Shown piece after piece: positions 35,249-46,617 of a stretch of 64,000 bases of DNA (the first letter of the stretch is position 1; every line of letters begins with the position of its first letter). This DNA comes from Seiridium cupressi. Taxonomy: Eukaryota; Ascomycota; Sordariomycetes; Amphisphaeriales; Sporocadaceae. The stretch lies in the NCBI GenBank assembly GCA_036674765.1, contig JARVKI010000149.1:1-64000 (forward strand). Reading direction: 5' to 3'. Below the pieces are notes generated by a model that ran no database searches, was not told the origin of the DNA, and saw nothing but the letters and a program-made list of their open reading frames with translations. The translations under genes were made by a program, and so were the position numbers.

Positions 35249-36633
35249 CGAAAACTCACCGCAAAGATTATACGTTTCCCCTGCCACTTGAGAAGTGGCA
35301 GGCTTTAATGAGATTTACGACCAACTGGAGCTGCTGCGCTCCAACCGAGCCGAGAGCAGCTCACAACGTTTCATGCCTCACGTCTTACGCGAATTCCGAC
35401 AGTTTCTCATAGCGAAGCATTCACTCGGGAGGTCCAAAGGAGAACATGTGGATGATCTGAACTGCATAGGTCATTATCATGCAAAATGCATGTGGAAGAT
35501 GGTGATGCGTCCCATCTCATTCATATAGATGTACTTTTTTACTTGATGATACCCATGAATGAGGGTGAGCACGGCTTTTCTCCTTCTGTCTCTTCCTTCT
35601 CTTTCCATATCCACTCAGAAAGCACGATATATGTATGTATCCACGCATCGAGTTCGTTATACATAGATTTCAATGTGTGCGGTAGTATTGGTGAATCTAG
35701 GATGCAGTTTCGACGATGGTGAACTCTTGCCCGTCATGCAACCATTCTATGGGTGGCCCGCGGTGGAGACGCGCCAACTGGAACATGCCTCAATGTAGTT
35801 TGAGTCTGGCCGCTGTTGCAAAGGACCGAGCGGTGCTCCCGAGATAACCGAGAGCTCAGACCATTGCAGAGGGGCTGTCTCTTGATACTGCCATTCTCGG
35901 CGAATTGGTGCACCCCGTCAAGCCGATGCGCAGCACTGCCGCTGATGCTGGTTCGGCCAGCGGAGTGTTCCAGTGGTTGTGGGTTGCGAACGATCGACGC
36001 CCAGGACTCCCAAGCGGGAGTGCGAGTTGTGCTGAGCCTACTGCAGGCACCGGACAGGGAAGTTACGGAAAGTCACAGCGCCCTGCATCCCTGTATGTCA
36101 AGCTGACAAGCTTATTTACGGGTGGACTGCATGTCATCATTGCTCGCTGCCCAGCCAATCTCTTGCATGTGCTCCAGTGTAGTGAGCGAGCTGAGCATGC
36201 GACCAAGCCGCAGCACTGGACGGATCGCTCGGTGCCTGTTCGTATATCTCACGGGCTGTACATCTTACCTGGCGGTGCCGCAAGGCTTTTCCCTTCTGCC
36301 TTTCCCTATTCTCCTTCTTCCTGTTTGCCATCCCGGCCGCTAGTCATTGACGGCTTCCAAGCTATAGCTGAAGATTGCGCGGACACTATCCACATAAATA
36401 GCCCTCGAGGGTGACGGTACGCCGGGAGACCCGAGTTTGGGTATTGATAGAGCCTCCGACTTGGCTCGACTTTTAGGTGTGACGCAACAGATGTAATTTT
36501 GGGTTCTGCCGAAAAACAAAAAAGTAGACCGGGCGTTTAATTTCCTCGATTCCTCTTTTCACCTCCGTACCTGCAGCACCCCTCGAGGCCTGCTCTCAAC
36601 TTGCGGGAGCTTTCATCCTGCATCTCCTCCAAC
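35249..36633. other. Intergenic region
   Basis: About 1.4 kb lie between the caspase-like gene and phospholipase B. Short ORFs at 35.8-36.4 kb have no recognisable content. The last 100 bp are a pyrimidine-rich leader of the phospholipase gene. Confidence 0.5.
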
Positions 36634-38598
36634 ATGCAGCTCGCACTCCCCTCTTCGTTACTTTCGCTAATCGCCCTCGTGCTGGCGGTTCCAAGCCACC
36701 CGTCGGGCCTCGATCTGGCGCTAGCTGATCCCAGGTACCTGGCACGCAGGGCATTTCCAAACTCGCCGTCGGGAGGCTACGCACCAGCAACCGTCGACTG
36801 CCCGACGACGCGCCCGTCGATTCGGAATGCCGGGAACCTCTCGACAACCGAGTCGGACTGGCTCCGCACGCGAAGGCAGAATGTACTTTCGCCCTTGACA
36901 GCCTTCTTGAGTGCATCCAACATCACCGGCTTTGATGCAGAGTCGTACATCTCCTCGAACCAGGACAATCTGACTGCGATTCCCAATATCGCCATTGCCG
37001 TCTCCGGAGGTGGATATCGTGCGTTGATGAATGGCGCTGGATTCATCGCGGCCGCCGACAGTCGCGTCAACGGGTCCTCGGAGGCAAACGGTATTGGAGG
37101 ATTGTTGCAATCAAGCACGTACCTGGCCGGGCTTTCCGGTGGCGGCTGGTTGGTGGGCTCCATCTACGCCAATAACTTCTCAACCGTGACAGCCCTCCGC
37201 GATGGCAGCCCAGGCTCGTCCGTCTGGGCCTTCGATAGCTCCATCTTCTCGGGGCCCGAGGAGAGCGGCATCTCCATCGTCAACACGGCCGAGTACTGGA
37301 ACGACGTTGCTGATGCAGTTTCCGCTAAGCGAGACGCGGGCTACGATACTTCCATCACGGATTATTGGGGCAGAGCGCTGTCCTACCAATTGATCAATGC
37401 GACGGATGGTGGCCCAGCCTATACCTTCTCGTCGATTGCCGAGACCCAAGACTTTCAGGACGCCAATCAGCCCATGCCTATTCTTGTCGCCGACGGTCGT
37501 CGGCCTGGAACGCAGATAGTCTCCCTAAACTCGACCGTGTACGAGATGAACCCGTGGGAAGTCGGTTCGTTTGACCCTACCCTCTTCGGATTTGCGCCGA
37601 TCCAGTACGTTGGGTCCAACTTCACCAACGGCAGCGTATCGGAGAGCGGCAGCTGCGTCAATGGGTTCGATCAATACGGGTTTGTCATGGGCACCAGCAG
37701 CTCCCTGTTCAATCAGTTTATCCTGCAAAACCTGTCGTCATCCGGCATTCCGAGCTTCTTGGTCAGCACGCTAGATGGCATCTTGGAAGATATTGGTTCC
37801 GATGATGATGATATCGCCGACTGGCCAAACCCATTTTATGGTTATAACCCCACGGGTGACAACGCCAACGTCGACGAGAGGAGAATGACACTGGTGGATG
37901 GAGGTGAAGATCTGCAGAACATCCCCCTCCACCCTCTGATCCAGCCCGAGCGTGCAGTAGATGTTATATTTGCTGTCGACTCTTCGGCCGACTCGACCTA
38001 CTACTGGCCGAACGGGACAGCACTGCGAGCCTCGTATGAGCGCAGCTTGGAGCCCATTTCAAACGGCACACAATTCCCCGCCGTGCCGGACGCCGAGACT
38101 TTCATCAACCTAGGCCTGAACCAAAAGCCGACCTTCTTCGGCTGTGACGTGAATAACTTTACATCGAGCACTCACATCCCGCCTCTCATAATCTATATTG
38201 CCAACACGCCCTACACAACCTGGAGCAATGTATCCACCTACGACCCCAGCTACGCCGATACCCAACGAAACGAGATCATCCAGAATGGATACAACGTCGC
38301 CACCATGGGCAATGGGACGCTCTCCGACGGCGCCAACTGGAGAATCTGCGTCGGTTGCGCCATCATGTCGCGCACCTGGGCTAAGTCCGGAGCTGATGTG
38401 CCGTCTGTATGCCAGGACTGCTTCACCCAGCACTGCTGGGACGGTACCATCAACAGCACAGCTGTCAGCTCGTTTGAGCCCCAGCCATTGTTGACTCTTG
38501 AAACTGCAGACAGCGCTTCAGTGTCCCTCACTAAACAGGGCCCTATGGGCTTGATGATGTGCGTGGCAGGGCTGACATTGTTGGTGCTCGCAATTTAA
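36634..38598 (+). CDS. Lysophospholipase / phospholipase B, GPI-anchored
   Basis: An intronless gene of 654 residues. A signal peptide is clear (MQLALPSSLLSLIALVLAVP) and the C-terminus is a hydrophobic GPI-attachment tail (MGLMMCVAGLTLLVLAI). The cPLA2-like catalytic domain shows SGGGYRA (residues 124-130, oxyanion region), GLSGG with nucleophile Ser168, and DGGEDLQNIPLHPL carrying the catalytic Asp. Many N-glycosylation sequons (NLS, NIT, NLT, NGS, NFS, NAT, NGT) and paired cysteines near the C-terminus fit a secreted, wall- or membrane-anchored enzyme. It releases both acyl chains from phospholipids and lysophospholipids. Length and motif spacing match fungal Plb1 proteins. Start: the first ATG directly before the signal peptide. 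Confidence 0.95.
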   Translation: MQLALPSSLLSLIALVLAVPSHPSGLDLALADPRYLARRAFPNSPSGGYAPATVDCPTTRPSIRNAGNLSTTESDWLRTRRQNVLSPLTAFLSASNITGFDAESYISSNQDNLTAIPNIAIAVSGGGYRALMNGAGFIAAADSRVNGSSEANGIGGLLQSSTYLAGLSGGGWLVGSIYANNFSTVTALRDGSPGSSVWAFDSSIFSGPEESGISIVNTAEYWNDVADAVSAKRDAGYDTSITDYWGRALSYQLINATDGGPAYTFSSIAETQDFQDANQPMPILVADGRRPGTQIVSLNSTVYEMNPWEVGSFDPTLFGFAPIQYVGSNFTNGSVSESGSCVNGFDQYGFVMGTSSSLFNQFILQNLSSSGIPSFLVSTLDGILEDIGSDDDDIADWPNPFYGYNPTGDNANVDERRMTLVDGGEDLQNIPLHPLIQPERAVDVIFAVDSSADSTYYWPNGTALRASYERSLEPISNGTQFPAVPDAETFINLGLNQKPTFFGCDVNNFTSSTHIPPLIIYIANTPYTTWSNVSTYDPSYADTQRNEIIQNGYNVATMGNGTLSDGANWRICVGCAIMSRTWAKSGADVPSVCQDCFTQHCWDGTINSTAVSSFEPQPLLTLETADSASVSLTKQGPMGLMMCVAGLTLLVLAI

Positions 38599-38827
38599 GA
38601 AGATGGGTTTTATGACCGTGCAACGAGACTCATGAAGGGCGAGGAAAACATGGCATAGGGCGTACATAGGTCGAATTGAGGCCAATAGCGGGCTGCTTTG
38701 TGACGGATCATTCGCATTGCTAGCATAGTTAATAGATCAAACCCTCGTTAATCAATACCTGTATGTTTCCATAGGCATCAATACTTTGCAATACACGAGC
38801 CCACCATGTCACTGACCAGGCAAGAAG

Positions 38828-40106
38828 TTATGCGTTCGCCCGTTTGATCCCAAGCCACCTCGAACGCCTCATGTACTCGCTTTCCGTGAACAAGCTGCAA
38901 TCTACATCAACTACCTTACTCAATTTGACCCCTGGCATTGCTAGATACTTGTCCAGCGCCTGAAACAGACTAAGCGCTGTGCGTTGATATGTCATATGTC
39001 GCTCTTTGCTCATCTCCTTGGTCGTGATACCAATCTCCGTGATGTAATCCGCGTAATTGACAAATCCGAACCGGTTCCTTCCCCAACCTACGATAAGTCC
39101 GAGTTAGTCGCTCCTAAACCACCGTGTTCCTCGAGTTCTCAAACGGCGTCCCGGAAGCGTTGATCTCTCTACATTCGAGACCCACCCTTCCAGAATAAGC
39201 CCACAGAGATGAGAGAGAAGAGAGTGGGGGTGGGAAAAAAGAAAAGGGGGGAGCAGGTCACTCACTGTTCCCAGGGCCTGTCGGTTCCGGTGCCGGTCGC
39301 GCAATCGGAATCATTACCACGTAGATTTCTTTGAGAGACAACATGGGCTTCAGGATGCGCGACAAGAGGTAACTCGGTCCGAACGGAATGTTGCTCTCAC
39401 ACCGACGCGGCACCAGAACCGCCAGCTGCTCAACCCGCGAGGCCCAGGACGTCTCGGCCAGGTTCCGGAAGGCCTGCTCATTGGACGGGCTGCAGATGAA
39501 GATGAGGTCGTTTGCCCAATCTACGTGTACAGGCCGGAAGGGCTCCTTGGCAGCTCGCGCTGCTGCCGCTCTCGCTGCTATAGCCGTGGTCGTTCTGCCT
39601 CTCGGGTCCGGCCCGCGCCTGAGCCCTGATGCCGACTTCTGCAGATCCCGCGACAGCCAGACGGCGGCAGACCTACCCAGGAGCCCGCTGTAAGGGCCGT
39701 CGCTGTAGAGCCCCAGGCGGCGGGCCACTTCCCAGCACTCGTAGTTCACGTCGGCGCTCCGCAGGTTGGGGGTGCACGTGTGAGTGGCGGCGTCGAGGGT
39801 GGTGACAGTATACGGCAGCACCTCATCGCGCCCGGGTATCTTACTCGGCGGGGCCGGACCTGTCTCGTGGACCACATGGATACGTGGCGATGCGACCAGG
39901 TAAAGCTCCCAGACCAGCTGGCGGACCTCAGCCGGCAGTAGCGCGAACTGCGGAAAGGTCAGAGCCCGTGCTGGCCATCTGGGCGGAGCTGGCGGTTGTG
40001 AGGGCAGGGTGGATGGTGTTGGTGCTGACAGGTTTAAAAGGAAGGGTTTGCGGCGTCTATGGCGCAGGCTGTATCGCCTATATAAACTGGAAACTCTGTC
40101 GTCCAT
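38828..40106 (-). CDS. 2EXR-domain protein of unknown function (second copy)
   Basis: Two exons, 40106-39266 and 39087-38828, with a 178-nt intron (GTGAGT donor, CGTAG acceptor), give 366 residues. A basic N-terminus (RRYSLRHRRRKP) and Pro-rich stretch precede the 2EXR opening FPQFALLPAEVRQLVWELYL (residues 51-70). The second hallmark, NYECWEVARRLGL, appears near residue 125, and an Ala/Arg-rich insert (IAARAAAARAAKEP) lies in the middle. Exon 2 contributes SWGRNRFGFVNYADYITEIG and a charged end. An in-frame ATG at 40493 would add 129 residues of unusual composition; 40106 is preferred. It is not a close duplicate of the 24.8-kb 2EXR gene. Function is unknown. Confidence 0.75.
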
Positions 40107-40895
40107 GGTCGGAGAAAACTGTAAGATCAGGAGTAAACTCAATGGCTGAAGATGGCGACAAGATGACAAGTCAACTGGCAGATCCTCATGGTACTCATGT
40201 CTGAGTTTGGAGCAGAGAGGTGAGATGCGACTTGTACGGCAGATATAGAGAGTAGCAGGGTGGAGGGGTTTATTACTACCGTGTTTCCGAGGCCGGCAGC
40301 TGGCTTCGATACTGTGAGCTTGTGCCACATCGTCATCCAAATACGCCGTACGAACTGTGGCTGCAAACCGTACAACTCTACCTGAGCCCCGGCATTCCCT
40401 AGGCTCCAGTCCAACAAACTCTATTGATATGGCATTCGGCACGCCCCCATGTAGTCCAGCTCGCGTTCGAGCTTCCCGGGAAATCCATTCCATAAAAGGT
40501 TCACGGCATCAGAGGCATCTCGTGCTCAAGGACGGGAGATACCATAACGTCGTGGACAATGGAGCCTTTCAAGCTCCTTGAATATTCCATACAGTGAAAC
40601 TGATTAAAACGCCGTATTTCTGCAGCCCTTCCATACCATAAAACGCCTGTCACCTCGCAATGCCCTCCACAATGAGCGGCAGTGACAAATGTCCAATCCA
40701 GCCACCAACCCTACTGCCGACGCCAATGAGGCAGCACAATCTAACAAAGTGTGAATGTGGTGAACCCGACCATCTAAGCTTGCCAGCCATGTGCGGCCGT
40801 ACTGTTCTTCAAAGCACATCTAATACCGTCACTGCAAAATCCCTTGAACCCCGCAGACCATACAACACAATGCACGTGTTTCCAAACGAACACGT
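40107..40895. other. Intergenic region
   Basis: About 790 bp lie between two minus-strand genes. They hold the 2EXR promoter and the BRCT gene's 3' flank. If the 2EXR protein starts at 40493, about half of this would be coding. Confidence 0.4.
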
Positions 40896-43800
40896 CTAAT
40901 TCCATGCTTTGCTCAATGGACTTGCGATCTTGGGAGCAAATTGCATGCTCTTACGACGAGCAGCCATCAGCCGCATCATGACACTTTGATCCTTGTGCTG
41001 GCTCAGGAGGCCCTGGCCAAGCTCCGCGAATGCACTTTGCTTGGGCGGTGCGGTGCGTGTAAGCATCTGCTCCTTCTCAGGCGAGTACTCCGTCGACCAT
41101 TCAGCGCCCGGCGTCTCAGGAGTGACCTCCATCTCGGTGACATAGCGGTGGATGGCCTCGGGGGCTGGAGTCTTGGGAACCGGTGTAAGCATGCTCCCAT
41201 CCCACTCATCGTCTCCGGTGAACTCCATGTCGTCGTCCTCGTTTTCGTCCGGGTTCGACGGAGACCGCATCCATGCCGTGCTATCTCGTCGATTCATGTG
41301 GTTGTTAGGGACTGTCTGGCATTCACGCGCAGATGTAGATGTTTGTTTGACAGGCGTGACCAGCGTGCCATTGAGATTGGCGAGAGCTTTGGGCTCCATA
41401 CTCTTGCGCCGGCGCGCACCACCACGGGGCACGAGGGAGGTGTCGATGTAATAAGGAGCCTCATCAAGCCACTCGTTCTCACGTTCACAGCTGTTCATGT
41501 ATTAGTTTCCTCTTCGGCTCGCCGATCAGAACTATGGGTGAACTTACTCCAAGACCCAAGAGACTCCGACGCACTGGACGACGCCTCCACTTTCCCTAAC
41601 CTTTTCCATAGTCCGCTTGCCGCCATCCTTGTACACCACGTGCGTGATTCCAATCTTTGTCGTAGAAATATCTCCATCGGTGGGGCCGCTGGGATTCCAT
41701 GGCCAGCTCTTGACACAGCGCGCGCCCATTTGTGTGAGCAGCTCGACAAAGAGAGTGCTGGCATCTGCCCCCTCACTAGTGTGCACATCAACAAACACAA
41801 CGGCACCACGAAGCAAGGCCGGGTTTAGGTCCTGTCTAGGAGTGCGGGCTGGTGTTCCCATTGACGACCATATATCAGACTTTGTTGGTGTGACTGGCGG
41901 GTGATCATACTGCTCATCCTGCTCCAGCATATCCTCGCTAGACGATTCTTTGGTAGGGGAGTAAGAAATGACGGTCGCATTCCTAGTGGGACCAGCCGGT
42001 CGTTGAGGAGGGAGTCGGGAGGCACTTGCACTGCGTTTTTTTGCGCTCCTTGGGGTGGAGTCATCAGCAGGCTTCAAGGGAACCTTGGTGGTCGTGTTGA
42101 AGGTTCGCACCGTTGAGGGGCGCATGGGTGTAACGGGAGGCGCGAGGCCTGTCGATTGCGGTGCATGGGCACCGAGTAGAGCCGGATCGATGGGAACAGC
42201 ATTCTCATCCCCGTATTCTTGGCTGGCTTCGGAGATGGAATCGTCATGAACTGGGGTTTCCATCAGCTCAGGCTCGAGAAGAGACATCTCATTCGCCTCC
42301 GCGGCCAATTCCACATCTTCATTTGTGACGGAAATGTCATCGAAGACGGGGTCTTCAAAACTTGCGGCAAGGTCTGCTTCAATTGCAGCCATCATCTCCG
42401 CTTCGGCATCGCTCCCAGCACCGGCTTCCATTTCTGCGCGGACTCTCATTTCGTCGTCGAAGAAAGTTCCCTTGGCCGGAGACTGGGCGGCCCCGGCAGG
42501 CAAGTCCTCGAGTAGAGAATATTCCTCGCCATCAGTAGATGTCACCGTGTTATCGGTCTTCAAGGGGCTACCCAATCTCCATTCATTGCGTTGCTTGGCC
42601 AGAGGTGTAAAGCCGAGCTTTGAGCCCCGTGACACCGACCTGATTGCACGACCGGCATTCTTGATAGCGCTGGAAGGCAGACCACTTCGGGGGGTCTTTG
42701 AAGCACCAGGGGTTGGCGTAGCTGGAACGGCGGGAAAGCTCACAGTGAGGTCGCTTTCTTCGCTGGAGACGGCTTGGCCGTTTGGAGCAACCTCGTCTGC
42801 CGAGGGAGGGCTGCCTTGGGGCAAGGATTCCTTTTGCACCAGACCAAAGTTGGAATGGAAAGGACGGATTGCAGCGCGAGGAGGAGTCTCTGCAGAGGGG
42901 CTCGTAGGGCGGTCAGCTTCATCAGCCTCAACTTCATCAAGTTCCATAGGATCCTGCTGCACAGCTTCAACGGACTCGGTGGTTTGCGTCACTGTTATTT
43001 CTTCGGAAGTGATGGTAATCGGTTCTAGCTGAGCGGCAGACAGGGCTTTCAAAGGTGAAGGCTTGTCTTGCAAAGATGGATCTGCATGTCGTGGCAGCAC
43101 AGCGGAGAGACGGCCAGGGAACTCGAGTTGATCGAATGATTGGGGAAAGTCCTCCTCATCACCTTGGGACATCTCAACATCCTCGTCGTCTGCCGTCTCT
43201 ACAAGGACCTCAATATTTTGTTCCACATCCTCGTGCTGCTCTTCAGCAACTAGCGCGATCTGCTCATCGGCAACGGACATAGATGGGGCAGTTGGCGATG
43301 ATGGATGATTGTCCACAGGCCGTGCAAAAGCATCTGTGAACTTGAAAGGGGACATGGGTCTCTTTGCAGGCGACTGCAACAGGGACATTTTTACCGGCGA
43401 CCGAGGCTGGTTTGAGTGCTCTGTAGATGGTGCTTGGAAGGCCATGATGGGGGCTTGGGGGCGCTTGGCGGGTGACTGCAAAATGGGAGCCTTGAGAGGA
43501 GACTGAACAGTCTCGGGTTCGTTCTTTTGGGAGAATAGCAAGGTCGGAACTCCCTCTACTCTCTTTGCCGGCGACTTCATCGTCTCTTTGAATGGTGTGG
43601 ATGGAAGTCGTCGAGCAGGGCTCGCAAATACGGACGTGCCAGCCAACTCGTCGTCTTCCTGTGCCTGTTCACGCGCCTCCCCATTTCCCATAGATACCGG
43701 TGGTCCGATGTCCAACTTTCTGTTGCTGGGCGGCTTCACCGGGCTCTTCATCAGTGGCTTGAGAGGCGTCTTGTCGTAGGTGGCAAGTTCATCATCGGAG

Positions 43801-44654
43801 TTGCTAGCTCTCGAGAGCGGGCGGTTTTGACCATCCTTCTTAGGGCTGAGCGGCGTGGGCTTCTCCTTCTGACTTGCAGTGGTTGCAGTTCTGGCACTGG
43901 CTCGTGTCGCTCTACCGGCGGCGACCGTCTTGCGCACCGGCTTCGCTCGCATGCCAGTCGCCGAATCCGTGTCCGTCTTTGACTTCGCTTTGTTAGCTGG
44001 AGGGGGAACCATATTCTCCTTCTCCGGCTCCTGGAAAGTTACCGATTTCTTAGTAGTGCCAATCCTGGACGCTGGTCTGGAAATGTTGGACTTCAAGCCA
44101 GGAGTGGGGTTGGTGGTAGGTTCGGTGCAGAGAGTGCCCGCAGACTTTGCGGCACTCGAAGCAGCACGACCGCGAGTGGCCTTCTTGACGGGCTCGGGCG
44201 CGGCTGGCGTCTTGTCTTCGTCTGGGTGAGTCTTTCTTGTGCGCGTTCGCGTCGTCTTCGGGGGCTCCGGTGCAGGGGGCTCCTCGACAGTCTTCTTCGC
44301 CCTGCCGCGCGTTGCCCGCGCAGCCGTATGTGATGCCGACTGTGTCGTTGCAGCAGGCTTGGTCTCTGGCTCGGGGTCGACGACCTTTCTGGGCCGGCCG
44401 CGCGTTTTGGCTGGCTTGTTCATCGTCTCTGAACTCGATGCCTCGGTGGGCTGGCGGGATTCCTCATCTTCTTCCTCGTCGGATCGCGTCTTCCTCTTCA
44501 TCGAGGCCGCGGTGCGTGTTGTGGTGGGCTTGGGGGGTGCGGCGGCGGCCTTGGGGGCTCTCGCGGGAGCCGTCGACGTCGACGTCGAGGCGCTGCCGGC
44601 TTTGGCAGCTGCCCTGGCGCGGGTGATTCGCTTCGGCGGGCTTGAGACCTCCAT
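40896..44654 (-). CDS. Large BRCT-domain nuclear protein with AT-hook, KEN box and CDK-site repeats
   Basis: Two exons, 44654-41548 and 41490-40896, with a 57-nt intron, give 1233 residues. The N-terminal 200 residues are Lys/Arg/Ala/Pro-rich with an AT-hook core TRGRPRK (84-90) and two weaker copies (TRGRAKK, TRGRAAS). A KEN box lies at 212-214. Between about 270 and 460 the motif SP(A/V)K recurs at least six times, usually as LQSPAKRP or MKSPAKR, and fits CDK phosphorylation. Long acidic disordered segments follow. The BRCT domain spans about 944-1050 (LLRGAVVFVDVHT, ITHVVYKDG, VGVSWVLDCERENEWLDE) and the splice completes its last helix. ATG 44654 is the first ATG of the frame. A chromatin-associated, cell-cycle-regulated role is inferred; the ortholog group is unsure (microcephalin-like is possible). 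Confidence 0.82.
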
Positions 44655-46617
44655 CGTGTGGTTGCTGTTGTCGACCACAGGAGGCGATGTTTGGCGACAA
44701 TGGTTCTTACCGTGTTGATTGAGAAATGCTAGGTGCCAGGGTGTGTGTGTTGACGAGGGGACTTTGGCGGAAATAAATTGAACCTTGTTTACTCCACAGC
44801 GCGTGCTTGGTCATAGCTCGGCCGTCGGCGGGGCCATGTTGACAGGGCAACCACTCACAATCCTCGGCCTTTCAGTAATGTAGCGAGTCCTGCCATTCTT
44901 ATAGACGGATGGCAAATCCAACAAGCATTTATTTACTGCTCCTTGCTTGTTGGCTGTCGGGGCCTGTGGTCACCCACGCTCCGGATGAAAGGTGTCTGAA
45001 TCGCAGACAGTTGTGGTGTACACTGTGTGTCAATTCATGTTTCGCCGCATCCCTCCCTAGCTGGTATCCCTTGCCCTAGGCGCTGACTACCTACTTACGC
45101 ACACTCGTATGAGCTGCCCCAACACTTCCGCCATTCTGCATGCTTTCTAGGTTGTCTGCTCTTTCATCACTCATCATTTCCATTTCTTACCATGTGGCGG
45201 TGTTTTTGTTCTTGCAACGCGAATCAACTTCGGTCTTTGTGCAATGCCGGAAGCTGTAGAGTCTCTCTCCATGTGAAAGTACTAGGTCGCTCAAGCAGTG
45301 AATGATGCATCGGGAGGTTTCCCGTATAAACTACAAAACTCTCCATCATTCGAGACTTTCCCCGTATAAATGTTTGGCAATTGTCGTATTCAAAGGCATC
45401 CATCTCTACATCGTGTAAAGGCAATGGGCTTGAAGGTGACGTATGGTTTAACGTGCTTGTAGTTCTTCCGATACGTACCTTGATGATAGTCGGTGTACCA
45501 CAAACCTTTGACGTTTTTTGACACGATAACACACCACTGGCTAAAAGTGAACCAAGTCAGGAGTAAAAGTACAAGAATGTCGCCTTGTCAGCACTTCTTC
45601 TCCTTGGCCGAGATCGGTCTTGTTCGCACTCCAAGTTACATACGGCTGCTTGAGCACGTGTACGCTGTGGAATGATGGTGGGGTCCTGCGAATACATATG
45701 GACTGTAACAGAGCTGTAGAAATGGGAACATGCGATTTTTGCCGGCACAGATACGTAGTAGAGTCAAGGCCGAGCTGTATTTTGGAGGAAGTTTAACAGG
45801 AAGGCCACTGCACTTGGCCCCCCAAGTCAAGCTGGAAATGCAAAGCACTCGCGCGGAAACCATGGATAGGCTCGAGATACCGTGGCAGCGGCTTGAACGG
45901 TTGACTCAATCCTTTGACGGTGATATTTGTCGTCATAGGGACAATTTGATCATTCACAACTTCTCCTTGCCATGGGAGTCTGGTGTCCGGCTGTCCGATG
46001 ATCTCGGGCCTCTGCAGTGAAAACTGTAAGGGAGGTATGGCGAATGTAGAAGTGCTCCACTCAGCCTACGTGCTCAGCCCAATGAGCAGAAGCCCTGACG
46101 TATTTCGGGGGTATTTGGAGCATGGCGCTGATGCCACCTCCGAAAGACCGCACCTGCGCGTTCTGCATCCGAGCCCCAGGCCCCTTCCCAGGACCCCGAT
46201 GGAGGGGCGGCGACTCCCTGTGTAAAGCTTGACCTTCAGCCGTGAGGTACAGTATCTGTTTGTCGCACCGAAAGGTTGATAAGATCAGTCGTTCGCCAGC
46301 ATCGCCTTTGCAACGCCCATTGCTAGCGTGGCGGAATGTGGAAACGCTCCATGGGCGCATTCAACCTGGCTTTAGATTGCCACTGCTTACCTCAGTGATT
46401 GCGCGCTATCCATCACAACGCCGTCCGCTCAACTCTCTTCAACGCCAGCTTTGGCACTTTTGGTACTACGCAAATGGTCTCTGCCGCATGTGCAACTTAG
46501 CATCTTCTAGCATCCTTGGGCAGTGATCTTGGTGGTATTCTCCATTCTCCAACGGGGATCAAAGTCCCTCGTTCACCAGCATCATTCATCCGACGTTCGC
46601 ATCGCACCCTAGTCATC
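44655..46617. other. Divergent intergenic region
   Basis: About 2 kb lie between the BRCT gene and the zinc transporter, which are transcribed outward. A GT-rich run occurs near 44741-44751. Short ORFs at 45.2-46.5 kb are not supported. No RNA gene was seen. Confidence 0.5.

Noticed and set aside
42325..43032. Long plus-strand ORF (235 codons) and several others opposite the BRCT gene
   Set aside because: They are mirror frames of a biased, Ser/Pro/Lys-rich coding strand. No domain is seen and they conflict with the spliced BRCT gene.
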